From contig NZ_FNNN01000003.1 in assembly GCF_900106755.1 (NCBI RefSeq), positions 62,001-126,000 on the forward strand: a stretch of DNA of 64,000 bases, given 5' to 3'. Under the pieces are notes generated by a model. The model did no database searches. It saw only the letters and a program-made list of their open reading frames with translations, and was not told the DNA's origin. How positions within the stretch are numbered: position 1 is the stretch's first letter; each line of letters opens with the position of its first letter. The position numbers and the translations under genes are program-made. This document shows, piece after piece, positions 43,601-51,327 of the stretch. This DNA is from Bacteroides faecis MAJ27 (GTDB lineage: Bacteria; Bacteroidota; Bacteroidia; Bacteroidales; Bacteroidaceae).

Positions 43601-43817
43601 TTACAAAGAAAAAGGGGCTTTACAGACCCGACGTCCTGACCGTGTAATGATGAAAGACGGACAAGTAGTGGTAGTTGACTTCAAATTCGGAAAAGAAAAC
43701 CTCCAATACAATAAACAGGTTAAAGGGTACATGCAGTTACTCACTAAGATGGGATATAAAAATATCACAGGCTATCTGTGGTATGTGGATGAAGGACTAA
43801 TTGTAAAAGTGAAATAA
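40644..43817 (+). CDS. addA: AddA/RecB-like helicase-nuclease, double-strand-break repair
   Basis: 1057 aa. UvrD-type helicase motifs in order: Walker A ASAGSGKT (about 9-16), ILAVTFTNKATAEMKERI, Walker B DEFQDTS, GDVKQSIYRWR, FSIHKSKGLEFHTVLLP and LLYVAFTRA. A C-terminal PD-(D/E)XK nuclease is seen in RRPDRVMMKDGQVVVVDFK followed by YNKQVKGYMQLL. Together with the AddB-like protein at 45271 it should process DNA ends for recombination. Its stop overlaps the next start by one base (TAATG), showing translational coupling to the radical SAM gene. Unrelated to the glycan locus. Confidence 0.92.
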   Translation: MSELLVYKASAGSGKTFTLAVEYIKLLILNPRAYRQILAVTFTNKATAEMKERILSQLYGIQIGDKDSEAYLNRIKEETGKTELEIREAAGIALGFMLHDYSRFRVETIDSFFQSVMRNLARELELSPNLNIELNNAEVLSDAVDSMIEKLGPTSPVLAWLLDYINERIADDKRWNVSDEVKNFGRNIFDEGYIEKGEGLRQRLRNPDTIKEYRKQLKALETEILEQMKGFYEQFEGELEGHALTADELKNGSRGIGSYFRKLNNGILSNDIRNATVEKCLDDAKNWATKTSPRYTDIIDLANSSLIQILEDAEKLRSKNNLLLNSCRLSLQHLNKVQLLANIDEEVRQLNHDNNRFLLSDTNALLHQLVKDGDSSFVFEKIGTNIRNVMIDEFQDTSRMQWGNFKLLLLEGLSQGADSLIVGDVKQSIYRWRNGDWGILNGLNDRIEHFPIKVKTLATNRRSETNVIRFNNHIFTAAVDYLNGVYKQQLGKDCDDLQKAYADVVQESPRSMQKGYVKATFLEPDETHDYIEQTLISLGEEVEHLLSSGIRLNDIAILVRKNKSIPRIADYFDKELHYKIVSDEAFRLDASLAICMMIDALRYLSDENNKIARAQLAIAYQNEVLQKNMDWNTLLLLPIENYLPSVFLEKQRELRFMPLYELLEELFSIFEMGHIKEQDAYLFAFFDAVTDYLQSNSSELDSFIRYWDETLCSKTIPSGEVEGIRIFSIHKSKGLEFHTVLLPFCDWKLENETNNQLVWCAPQEAPFNDMDILPINYSTQMAESIYGNDYLQERLQLWVDNLNLLYVAFTRAGKNLIIWSKKGQKGTMSELLANTLPVVALKEGTDWEEDCYEQGELCPSEEEKAKTSTNKLTQKPEKLPVRMESMRHDIEFRQSNRSADFIQGIEEEESDDRFINRGRMLHTLFSAIETAEDIDPAIERLIFEGVIGSNEKAEEIREVAHKAFSSPEIQDWYSGEWTLFNECAIIYKEKGALQTRRPDRVMMKDGQVVVVDFKFGKENLQYNKQVKGYMQLLTKMGYKNITGYLWYVDEGLIVKVK

Positions 43818-44443
43818 TGAAGACGGCACCGCTCATAGGAATCAGTCGTCATCGGCTCACTACTGATGGTGAGGGAGTTACTACACTTGTGGCTTTCCAT
43901 GGTTGTCCATTGCGTTGTAAGTATTGCCTCAATCCGCAATCTCTGCATTCGGAAGGCATATGGAAGCACTATGACTGCATGCAGCTTTATGAGGAAGTCA
44001 GACTGGATGAATTATACTTTCTCGCCACTCATGGAGGAATCACTTTCGGAGGTGGAGAACCTTGTTTGCAAAGTGATTTTATTTATGAATTCCGTCAGCT
44101 CTGTGGACAGGAATGGCAACTTTCCGTAGAATCATCACTCAATGTACCACAAGAGAATATAGAGAAACTATTACCTGTCATTGATTATTATATCATCGAT
44201 ATCAAGGACATCAATAATGATATATACCAGCAATACACCGGAAAAGAAAATGAAAAGGTACTGAATAATCTTCATTATTTAATTGAGCATGGAAAAAATG
44301 AGCAAATCATTGTTCGTACCCCCATCATTCCCGTGTATAATTCAGAGAGTGACGTAGACAACAGTATCCGTCTTCTAAAAGAAATGGGTATCACCCAGTT
44401 CGATCGGTTTACATATAAAACACTTAATACTTACCAGCCATGA
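43817..44443 (+). CDS. Radical SAM protein, activase-like
   Basis: 208 aa. The [4Fe-4S] motif is CPLRCKYC (C-x3-C-x2-C), followed by ITFGGGEPCLQ for SAM binding and YYIIDIKDINNDIY. The pattern is that of glycyl-radical-enzyme activases (pyruvate formate-lyase activating type) but shorter and without the extra ferredoxin domain, and there is no glycyl radical enzyme gene nearby. Overlaps addA by 1 nt and the next gene by 4 nt (ATGA), so it is part of that operon. Its true substrate is unknown. Confidence 0.8.
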   Translation: MKTAPLIGISRHRLTTDGEGVTTLVAFHGCPLRCKYCLNPQSLHSEGIWKHYDCMQLYEEVRLDELYFLATHGGITFGGGEPCLQSDFIYEFRQLCGQEWQLSVESSLNVPQENIEKLLPVIDYYIIDIKDINNDIYQQYTGKENEKVLNNLHYLIEHGKNEQIIVRTPIIPVYNSESDVDNSIRLLKEMGITQFDRFTYKTLNTYQP

Positions 44444-45237
44444 AACGAGGAAAACAAACCTGCAAGATATTAAAGGATATCCGCAGACAAATAGCAGAAG
44501 CCAACGATATTGAGTTCATTACTTCCGAGTGTCAATATCAAGGAGATTGTCTGGGCACATGTCCCAAATGCGAAGCAGAAGTACGCTATTTAGAGCAACA
44601 ACTGGAACGTAAACGGATGGCCGGGAAAGCTATAACTATATTAGGGATATCTGCCGGCTTGGTAGCAATGGCACCGATGACTTCCTGTAGTAGTTCCCCT
44701 AATAAAGGAAGTAATCAGGAAACTATCAGTGACTCCGCCAATACAAGTGTAATGTTTGGAGAAGTATGCCCGACTCCTATAGAGGATACTATACCTATGG
44801 TAGAGAGAGATACAGTAAACAAACAAGAATTACCTGAGCTACCCCAAGAACAGGGATTAATTGAGATCACTCCTATATCAGGCGATATAATAACAGTAAA
44901 AGACTCGCTTGCCGACGTATTGGAAGTGGCTGCTGTCATGCCCGAATTTCCCGGAGGAGCACAAGAACTGATGAAGTTTATCACTAAAAATATAAATTAT
45001 CCGAAAGAAATAGCTCAAGGAGAATTGGGCGCTCAAGGTCGCGTCATCGTTCAATTTATCGTTGATAAAGAAGGAAATATTATTCAGCCTAAAGTGGTGC
45101 GTGGTGTAGATCCCTATTTAGACAAAGAAGCATTACGCATTGTCGGTCTTATGCCTAAATGGAAACCGGGAGAGCTGGATGACGGAACGAAAGTTGCCGT
45201 CCGATTCACAATTCCCGTAATGTTCAGGCTACAATAA
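44440..45237 (+). CDS. TonB-like energy-transducer protein with N-terminal Cys-rich domain
   Basis: 265 aa. Residues 1-60 hold a conserved Cys pattern (SECQYQGDCLGTCPKCEAEV) then a short coiled region. A membrane segment lies about 64-84 (ITILGISAGLVAMAPMTSC), a Pro/Glu-rich linker to about 165, and a TonB C-terminal domain about 168-265 (FPGGAQELMKFITKNINYPKEIAQ, GRVIVQFIVDKEGNI, AVRFTIPVMFRLQ). TonB domains couple the inner-membrane proton-motive force to outer-membrane receptors. The Cys-rich head suggests metal binding, by analogy only. The gene is wedged between radical SAM and addB. Confidence 0.85.
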   Translation: MKRGKQTCKILKDIRRQIAEANDIEFITSECQYQGDCLGTCPKCEAEVRYLEQQLERKRMAGKAITILGISAGLVAMAPMTSCSSSPNKGSNQETISDSANTSVMFGEVCPTPIEDTIPMVERDTVNKQELPELPQEQGLIEITPISGDIITVKDSLADVLEVAAVMPEFPGGAQELMKFITKNINYPKEIAQGELGAQGRVIVQFIVDKEGNIIQPKVVRGVDPYLDKEALRIVGLMPKWKPGELDDGTKVAVRFTIPVMFRLQ

Positions 45238-45270
45238 ACAAATATATAAGCTAGAAAATCTATAATTGAT

Positions 45271-48135
45271 ATGCAATCATTTCTCCAACTAGTCGCTCAC
45301 GATTTATATGCCAAGATAGGAAACGACTTATCTCGTACAGTACTCGTATTCCCTAATAAACGTGCCAACTTATTCTTCAACGAATATTTGGCAGGAGAAT
45401 CCGATCAACCCATCTGGTCACCTGCTGCAATGAGTATCAGCGACCTGTTCCGGAAGTTATCTGTGCAGAAAGCCGGTGATCCTATCCGACTGGTCTGCGA
45501 ACTATATAAAGTATTCCGCGAAGAGACAGAAAGCCAGGAAACGCTGGACGATTTCTATTTTTGGGGCGAACTGCTGATCAGTGATTTCGACGACGTAGAC
45601 AAAAATCTCGTTGATGCGGATAAACTTTTCAGCAATTTACAGGACCTGAAGAATCTGATGGACGATTACGAGTTTCTTGATAAAGAACAGGAAGAGGCGA
45701 TCCGGCAGTTCTTCCAAAATTTCTCTATCGAACGCCGGACAGTGCTGAAAGAGAAATTCATCTCCCTTTGGGACAAACTAGGCACCATCTACCACCGTTA
45801 CCGTGAAAACTTAGCGGAACTGGGAATAGCCTATGAAGGCATGCTCTACCGCAATGTAATCGAGCAACTGGATACCACCCAATTGAAATACGACAAATAT
45901 ATCTTTGTCGGCTTCAATGTACTCAATAAAGTAGAGACAAAATTCTTCCAACTATTACAAGATGCAGATAAAGCCATGTTCTATTGGGATTACGATATCT
46001 TCTACACCAAGCAGATTACCAAACACGAAGCCGGAGAATTCATCAACCGTAACCTGAAACTATTTCCGAATGAATTACCCGAAAGTTGTTTCGACACTTT
46101 GCGAAAACCGAAAAATATACGCTACATCTCCGCTTCTACTGAAAATGCACAAGCCCGCTTTCTTCCTGAATGGGCACATAACACTCTTTCCACTACCAAC
46201 GAAGAGAAAGAGAACGCCGTTGTGCTCTGCAATGAAGCTCTGCTGCTTCCCGTACTCCATTCCATTCCACAAGAAGTGAAGAACGTCAACATCACGATGG
46301 GTTTCCCGCTGGCACAAACTCCGGTATACAGTTTTATCAATGCCGCTATGGAATTACAAACCAACGGCTACCGCAGCGATACCGGACGCTTCACCTACGA
46401 AACCGTATCTGCTATACTGAAGCACCCTTATACCCGGCAGCTATCCATCAATGCCGAACCTTTAGAACGGGAACTGACCAAGACCAACCGCTTCTACCCG
46501 CTCCCTTCGGAACTGAAGATGGATGACTTTCTGGCAAAGCTCTTTACTCCTCGAAACGGCATCAAAGAGTTATGCGATTATTTGACGGAATTAGTCAAAG
46601 AAATCTCCCTTCTCTATCGGGAAGAAAGCGAGTATAGCGATATCTTCAACCAACTATACCGGGAATCACTTTTCAAGAGCTATACTACTATCAATCGTCT
46701 CTATAGCCTGATAGAAAGCGGAGAACTGAACATACGTACCGACACGTTAAGACGCTTGATCAGCAAGGTTCTGACCGCTTCCAACATTCCTTTCCATGGA
46801 GAACCTGCCATTGGCATGCAAGTCATGGGAGTACTGGAAACCCGTAACCTTGATTTCCGCAATATAATCCTTCTTTCGCTCAACGAAGGGCAGCTACCGA
46901 AATCCGGAGGAGACTCTTCTTTTATCCCCTACAACCTTCGGAAAGCTTTCGGCATGACCACCATCGAACATAAGAATGCAGTCTACGCCTATTATTTCTA
47001 CCGACTGATACAACGGGCGGAAAACATTACTTTGCTCTATAACACTTCTTCCAATGGACTGAATCGTGGAGAAGAATCCCGTTTCATGCTTCAACTACTG
47101 GTAGAAGGGCCTCACAAAATTGTCCGTGAGTATCTCGAAGCCGGACAATCTCCTCAAAGCACAACAGATATCAGTATAGAGAAAACTCCCGAAGTATTCG
47201 AACGACTACGCAGTGCCTATGATTGTTCAAGTCCTCAATCATATATACTTTCTCCTTCAGCCCTCAACGCCTATCTCGATTGCCGGCTGAAATTCTACTA
47301 CCGTTATGTAGCCAAATTAAAAGCACCGGACGAAGTCAGTGCGGAAATCGACTCCGCATTGTTTGGAACGATCTTCCATCTCTCCGCCCAATTAGCTTAC
47401 ACAGACCTGACCGCTAATGGGAGAATGATACAAAAAGAAGATTTGGAACGCCTGCTACGCAACGAAGTCAAACTGCAAAACTATGTGGATCTGGCTTTCA
47501 AGCAAGAACTCTTTAAGGTTCCGGCAGAAGAAAAACCCGAATACAATGGTGTGCAGCTCATCAATTCCAAAGTGATTGTTTCCTATCTGAAACAACTACT
47601 GAGAAATGACCTGCAATACGCTCCCTTTGAAATGGTCGCTATGGAAAAGCCAGTTGCCGAGAAAATAACGATCCAAACCGGACAAGGTCCCATCACCCTT
47701 CGTCTAGGGGGAACTGTTGACCGCATAGATGCCAAAGACACTACTCTGCGTATCGTAGACTATAAAACCGGAGGAAGTCCCAAGACACCTGCCAACATTG
47801 AACAACTGTTTACTCCATCAGAAAGTCGTCCCAACTACATTTTCCAGACTTTTCTGTATGCTGCTATTATGAGCCGGCAGCAATCTCTGAAAGTAGCTCC
47901 TTCCCTTCTTTATATCCATCGGGCTGCTTCTGAAAGCTATTCGCCGGTCATTGAAATGGGAGAACCTCGCCAACCGAAAATCCCGGTCAGCAACTTTGCC
48001 TTTTTTGAGGATGAATTCCGCGAACATCTGCAAAGACTATTAGAAGAAATATTCGATAAGAATGAGCCTTTCACACAGACAGAAGATACTAAAAAATGTG
48101 CTTATTGTGATTTCAAGGCAATCTGTAAAAGATAA
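45271..48135 (+). CDS. addB: AddB-like PD-(D/E)XK nuclease subunit
   Basis: 954 aa. The N-terminus (TVLVFPNKRANLFFNEYLA) and middle (MQVMGVLETRNLDFRNIILLSLNEG, LPKSGGDSSFIPYNLRKAFG) resemble inactivated-helicase AddB proteins. A C-terminal nuclease is visible as LGGTVDRIDAKDTTLRIVDYKTG. An iron-sulfur staple is formed by Cys in NAYLDCRLKFYYRY and the final C-x2-C-x5-C (CAYCDFKAIC). Partner of AddA at 40644 for end resection. It starts 33 bp after the TonB-like gene. No terminator follows directly; a repeat-rich region begins 10 bp later. Confidence 0.9.
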   Translation: MQSFLQLVAHDLYAKIGNDLSRTVLVFPNKRANLFFNEYLAGESDQPIWSPAAMSISDLFRKLSVQKAGDPIRLVCELYKVFREETESQETLDDFYFWGELLISDFDDVDKNLVDADKLFSNLQDLKNLMDDYEFLDKEQEEAIRQFFQNFSIERRTVLKEKFISLWDKLGTIYHRYRENLAELGIAYEGMLYRNVIEQLDTTQLKYDKYIFVGFNVLNKVETKFFQLLQDADKAMFYWDYDIFYTKQITKHEAGEFINRNLKLFPNELPESCFDTLRKPKNIRYISASTENAQARFLPEWAHNTLSTTNEEKENAVVLCNEALLLPVLHSIPQEVKNVNITMGFPLAQTPVYSFINAAMELQTNGYRSDTGRFTYETVSAILKHPYTRQLSINAEPLERELTKTNRFYPLPSELKMDDFLAKLFTPRNGIKELCDYLTELVKEISLLYREESEYSDIFNQLYRESLFKSYTTINRLYSLIESGELNIRTDTLRRLISKVLTASNIPFHGEPAIGMQVMGVLETRNLDFRNIILLSLNEGQLPKSGGDSSFIPYNLRKAFGMTTIEHKNAVYAYYFYRLIQRAENITLLYNTSSNGLNRGEESRFMLQLLVEGPHKIVREYLEAGQSPQSTTDISIEKTPEVFERLRSAYDCSSPQSYILSPSALNAYLDCRLKFYYRYVAKLKAPDEVSAEIDSALFGTIFHLSAQLAYTDLTANGRMIQKEDLERLLRNEVKLQNYVDLAFKQELFKVPAEEKPEYNGVQLINSKVIVSYLKQLLRNDLQYAPFEMVAMEKPVAEKITIQTGQGPITLRLGGTVDRIDAKDTTLRIVDYKTGGSPKTPANIEQLFTPSESRPNYIFQTFLYAAIMSRQQSLKVAPSLLYIHRAASESYSPVIEMGEPRQPKIPVSNFAFFEDEFREHLQRLLEEIFDKNEPFTQTEDTKKCAYCDFKAICKR

Positions 48136-48144
48136 AGCCATTCA

Positions 48145-48268
48145 GCATTCAGCCTTTTCAGTATCTCTCGCAAATGCCCTGACAGAAGGGGATAGCGGCT
48201 GAAGACACTATATTATAACCTGTCTCTGATAGGCTCTGAGAAGGGGGGGGCGGTTTCAGCCCTTTCAG
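48145..48268. repeat. Left arm of a 124-bp inverted repeat
   Basis: Pairs with 48618-48741. The outer 62 bp (48145-48206 versus 48680-48741) are identical; the inner part has scattered mismatches and no net length change. The arm begins 10 bp after the addB stop. Confidence 0.85.
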
Positions 48269-48311
48269 TCGGGAAGACTCAAAGTTCAGAGGCTAATAAT
48301 TTCTGACTCAA

Positions 48312-48399
48312 TAGAGCCTGTGTTTACCTCAAACAGAGGCTCTGTTTGTTCCCAATAGAACCTCTGTTTGAGGTAAACAGACCCTCTTTTTTTTCTGAA
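48312..48399. repeat. 22-bp-period tandem array, four units, with internal inverted repeat
   Basis: Units start at 48312, 48334, 48356 and 48378, with (T/C)AGA-CCT-TGTTT as the common part. An 18-bp perfect inverted pair is embedded (48322-48339 with 48361-48378), and the last unit ends in eight T. It could form a hairpin in RNA. Confidence 0.7.
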
Positions 48400-48450
48400 C
48401 TATAGGTCGGCTTATTCATTTAAAATAAGTCGGCATACCATCTTACTTTT

Positions 48451-48538
48451 ACCTCGGAGGCGAGTAGCCTTTATCTCGGGGCTGAGTGAAGTTCATCTCG
48501 GTGGTGAGTGAAATTCATCTCGGGGCTTACGAAATTCA
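48451..48538. repeat. 22-bp-period tandem array, four units
   Basis: Units at 48451, 48473, 48495 and 48517 share A(C/T)CTCGG-GG-GAGT-(G)AA-TTC with substitutions. Unrelated in sequence to the array 52 bp to the left but with the same period. Confidence 0.7.
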
Positions 48539-48617
48539 CCCCGTATGTTAAGTGACGATCACTTGCAGGCAGAGTAACCATAGGCTAAATAAACGATGAA
48601 TTTATGTATGGTCAAGG

Positions 48618-48741
48618 CTGAAAGGGCTGAAACCACTCACCCCCTCCCAAAGCCTACTAGAGACAGGTTATAAAATAGAGTCTTCAGCCGCTATCCCCTT
48701 CTGTCAGGGCATTTGCGAGAGATACTGAAAAGGCTGAATGC
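48618..48741. repeat. Right arm of the 124-bp inverted repeat
   Basis: Reverse complement of 48145-48268 with the outer 62 bp identical. The 349 bp between the arms holds two 22-bp arrays and no convincing open frame. Confidence 0.85.
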
Positions 48742-48773
48742 GGTAAGTATCCCGATAATAGTATGAGTAAAAC

Positions 48774-48861
48774 TAGTACATCTTTCATTCAAATGTAGCA
48801 CATCTTTAACTCAAACGTTGTACATCTTTGACTCAAATATTGTACAAGAATCGGATAACTT
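48774..48861. repeat. 22-bp-period tandem array, three to four units
   Basis: Units at 48774, 48796, 48818 and a partial one at 48840, each with (T/A)G(T/C)ACATCTTTnA(C/T)TCAAA. It lies outside the right arm of the inverted repeat. Confidence 0.7.
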
Positions 48862-48922
48862 AAGTACTTGTCACAAGCAAGTCTTGTGCTCATTAGGAAG
48901 TACTCCTATAGAGGGTTATAAC

Positions 48923-48996
48923 AAAGACTGTCTGCCATTCCGGACCGACACCACTTCTATCAAGTAATGCCCGCTCTGAATGACAGGACAGTCTTT
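48923..48996. terminator. Long stem-loop between addB and the hybrid kinase gene
   Basis: 48923-48940 pairs with 48978-48996 (AAAGACTGTC / GACAGTCTTT core, small bulge) with a 37-nt loop, then TTTT-like ends on the plus strand. A possible terminator for the convergent genes. Apart from the repeats listed, nothing else is supported in 48136-49037. Confidence 0.5.
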
Positions 48997-49037
48997 TGAC
49001 TTATCTCGAATTTATATCAACTTTTATCGAACTTATA

Positions 49038-50171
49038 TTAGCTTTCTAACAGCGGAATCGAGAAACTGAATGTAGAGCCTTCCTCTTTCTTCGAAGTAAA
49101 CCAAAGTTCACCACCATTTTTAGTAACAAAATCTTTGCAGAGCAACAGTCCGAGTCCCGAACCTTCCTCATTATTAGTACCAAAGGTACTAAAATGCGTA
49201 TCGGTATGCAGCAATTTCTTCTGATTTTCTTCATCAATACCACAACCGCTATCCTTCACGCTCACTACCGCCATATTATCTTCTTCTTTCAGCGATACCA
49301 AAACTTCCGATCCTTCATTGCTGAACTTGATGGCATTACTTATCAGATTGCGAATCACCGTTTTAATCATATCAATATCTGCACGTACTTCCACACGTTC
49401 ATCAGGAATATCCATTGCTATACGGATATTCTTCAAACCAGCTACCATCGTAAAGATCTCGCTGACTCCTTCCACAACTTCTACCATATCGATATTCTGG
49501 TAAACAACCTTCAGCTTACCGATCTGGCTCTTCGTCCACTTCAATAAGTTATCGAGTAATGAGAATACATCCTCTGTTGTCTGATTGGCCATCGTCAACA
49601 GTTCATACATTTCAGGACCGATCGTTTCACTCGGCAAGTTCAGAATCAGCATATTGAGTACCATCTTGATAGAGCCCATAGGAGAACGCAGGTCATGCGC
49701 AATCACAGAGTAAAGTTTATCACGTCCCATGATAGTCCTGCGTAGCTCTTCTGTCTGTGCTATAATAATTCGTTTGGCTGCCACCAGCGAAATCTGATGC
49801 GTCACACGAATAATCAGTTCCTCCTTATTGAACGGCTTGGAAATAAAATCGTTGCCACCCACCTGAAATCCTTTTACGATATCCGCCGTGCTATTCAAAG
49901 CAGTAAGGAAGATAACAGGAATTTCGCTCATTTCTTCGTCCGCCTTCATTTGCCGGGCTACTTCGAAACCACTGATATCCGGCATCATCACATCCAATAA
50001 TACAAGATCAGGCTTCTCTTTCTTTACCTGTTCCAAAGCCTGTGTACCATTACCTGCTGTTACAATATTGAACTTCTCATTAGTCAGAAGCACCTTCAGC
50101 AGAAGGACATTTGAAATTACATCGTCCACAATAAGTATCTTATATTCGGAAGGATTTATTTCCACATTCAT
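49038..50171 (-). CDS. Hybrid response regulator-histidine kinase
   Basis: 377 aa with no membrane segment. Receiver domain about 10-127 with the phospho-acceptor Asp60 (LVLLDVMMPD) and Lys112 (SKPF). A HisKA dimerisation domain follows with His159 in SVIAHDLRSPMG, then an HATPase domain with N box NLISNAIKFSNEG, G1 VKDSGCGID and G2 GSGLGLLLC. The receiver-first order is typical of cytosolic kinases controlled by another phosphotransfer protein. It starts 22 bp after the UDP-glucuronate decarboxylase gene on the same strand, so it probably shares that promoter. The target is unknown. Confidence 0.93.
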   Translation of the reverse strand: MNVEINPSEYKILIVDDVISNVLLLKVLLTNEKFNIVTAGNGTQALEQVKKEKPDLVLLDVMMPDISGFEVARQMKADEEMSEIPVIFLTALNSTADIVKGFQVGGNDFISKPFNKEELIIRVTHQISLVAAKRIIIAQTEELRRTIMGRDKLYSVIAHDLRSPMGSIKMVLNMLILNLPSETIGPEMYELLTMANQTTEDVFSLLDNLLKWTKSQIGKLKVVYQNIDMVEVVEGVSEIFTMVAGLKNIRIAMDIPDERVEVRADIDMIKTVIRNLISNAIKFSNEGSEVLVSLKEEDNMAVVSVKDSGCGIDEENQKKLLHTDTHFSTFGTNNEEGSGLGLLLCKDFVTKNGGELWFTSKKEEGSTFSFSIPLLES

Positions 50172-50193
50172 ATCATTCTATTTTTATGTTACA

Positions 50194-51123
50194 TCAAACA
50201 TTTTTAAAATACTCAATCATACGCTTCAATCCGTCTTCCAGTTCGACGGTAGGCTGCCATCCCAGTTTCTCTTTTGCCAGTTTAATATCCGGCTGGCGTT
50301 GTTTCGGATCATCCGTCGGCAGAGGCTTAAATACAATCTTCGAAGTAGAGCCCGTCATCCGGATTACTCTCTCCGCCAATTCAAGAACCGGAAATTCATT
50401 TGGATTTCCAAGGTTTACAGGACCTGTAAAATCATCCTCCGTATCCATCATCCGCACCATACCTTCTATCAGGTCATCAATATACTGGAAACTGCGTGTC
50501 TGTTTTCCATCACCATATATAGTGATGTCTTCATTATTTAGTGCCTGTATGATAAAGTTAGAAACCACACGTCCATCATTAGGTAGCATTCTCGGGCCAT
50601 AAGTATTAAAGATACGAATAATCTTGATACGTGTCTGATTCTGACGATAGTAATCCATAAACAATGTTTCAGCACATCGTTTTCCTTCATCATAACATGA
50701 CCGGTACCCCACCGGATTCACATTTCCCCAATAAAATTCCGGCTGGGGATGAACAATCGGATCACCATACACCTCGCTGGTAGAGGCTTGCAGTATTTTC
50801 GCATCCAGTCTCATTGCCAGTCCGAGCATATTGATAGCACCCATCACAGATGTTTTGGCTGTTTGAATCGGATCATGTTGATAATGGATAGGAGACGCCG
50901 GACAAGCCAGGTTGTATATTTCATCCACCTCGGCAGAATAAGGATAAGTAACGTCGTGTCTTACAACTTCAAAATGATGGTTCCCCATCAAATGCTTTAT
51001 ATTGTCCTTGGAACCTGTAAAGAAGTTATCCAGACATATCACGTCGTGCCCCTCATTTACAAGTCGAGTACAAAGATGAGAGCCTATAAATCCAGCCCCG
51101 CCACTTACCAATATTCTTTTCAT
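50194..51123 (-). CDS. UDP-glucuronate decarboxylase (UDP-xylose synthase), SDR family
   Basis: 309 aa. Rossmann motif GGAGFIGS (8-15), [10 protein letters not shown] near 113-122 and the catalytic Tyr144-x3-Lys148 in [25 protein letters not shown] and [10 protein letters not shown] are strongly characteristic of UXS-type enzymes. The predicted reaction converts UDP-glucuronate to UDP-xylose and CO2 with NAD+ in the cytoplasm, supplying pentose for surface polysaccharide or glycoprotein. UDP-apiose- or 4-keto-type relatives cannot be fully excluded. A good promoter lies upstream and the kinase gene follows. Confidence 0.92.
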   Translation of the reverse strand: MKRILVSGGAGFIGSHLCTRLVNEGHDVICLDNFFTGSKDNIKHLMGNHHFEVVRHDVTYPYSAEVDEIYNLACPASPIHYQHDPIQTAKTSVMGAINMLGLAMRLDAKILQASTSEVYGDPIVHPQPEFYWGNVNPVGYRSCYDEGKRCAETLFMDYYRQNQTRIKIIRIFNTYGPRMLPNDGRVVSNFIIQALNNEDITIYGDGKQTRSFQYIDDLIEGMVRMMDTEDDFTGPVNLGNPNEFPVLELAERVIRMTGSTSKIVFKPLPTDDPKQRQPDIKLAKEKLGWQPTVELEDGLKRMIEYFKNV

Positions 51124-51182
51124 TTTCTAATATTAACTATTGTTTTTCAGAGAACATAACTTCTCTGTTTTGTTTATAAAGG

Positions 51183-51214
51183 CAAATGTAAACGATTTGC
51201 TCATAATATACAAT
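51183..51214 (-). promoter_or_regulatory. Putative promoter of the decarboxylase-kinase operon
   Basis: On the minus strand, ATTG then 20 bp then TACATTTG, matching the Bacteroides TTTG/TAnnTTTG arrangement. The -7 is 60 bp before the start codon. Confidence 0.6.
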
Positions 51215-51255
51215 TTTAGAGATGGATATTTTTTAAGAAAAGCAAAAATAAAATA

Positions 51256-51272
51256 GTTTCAGTTTTCGAAAC
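51256..51272. promoter_or_regulatory. 17-bp dyad GTTTC-N6-CGAAAC upstream of the first HTH gene
   Basis: GTTTCAGTTTTCGAAAC, 56 bp before the start at 51328. The same spacing and half-sites recur at 52298-52314. A possible operator for the adjacent regulators; inference. Confidence 0.4.
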
Positions 51273-51327
51273 AACTTCCCTGCACCAAGTGTTATTAATA
51301 CCAATAAACCACTAATTCAATAGGATT

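Noticed and set aside
48287..48861. CRISPR array
   Set aside because: Units are only 22 bp, with substitutions in every unit and no constant repeat plus unique spacer structure, and no cas genes are in the window.
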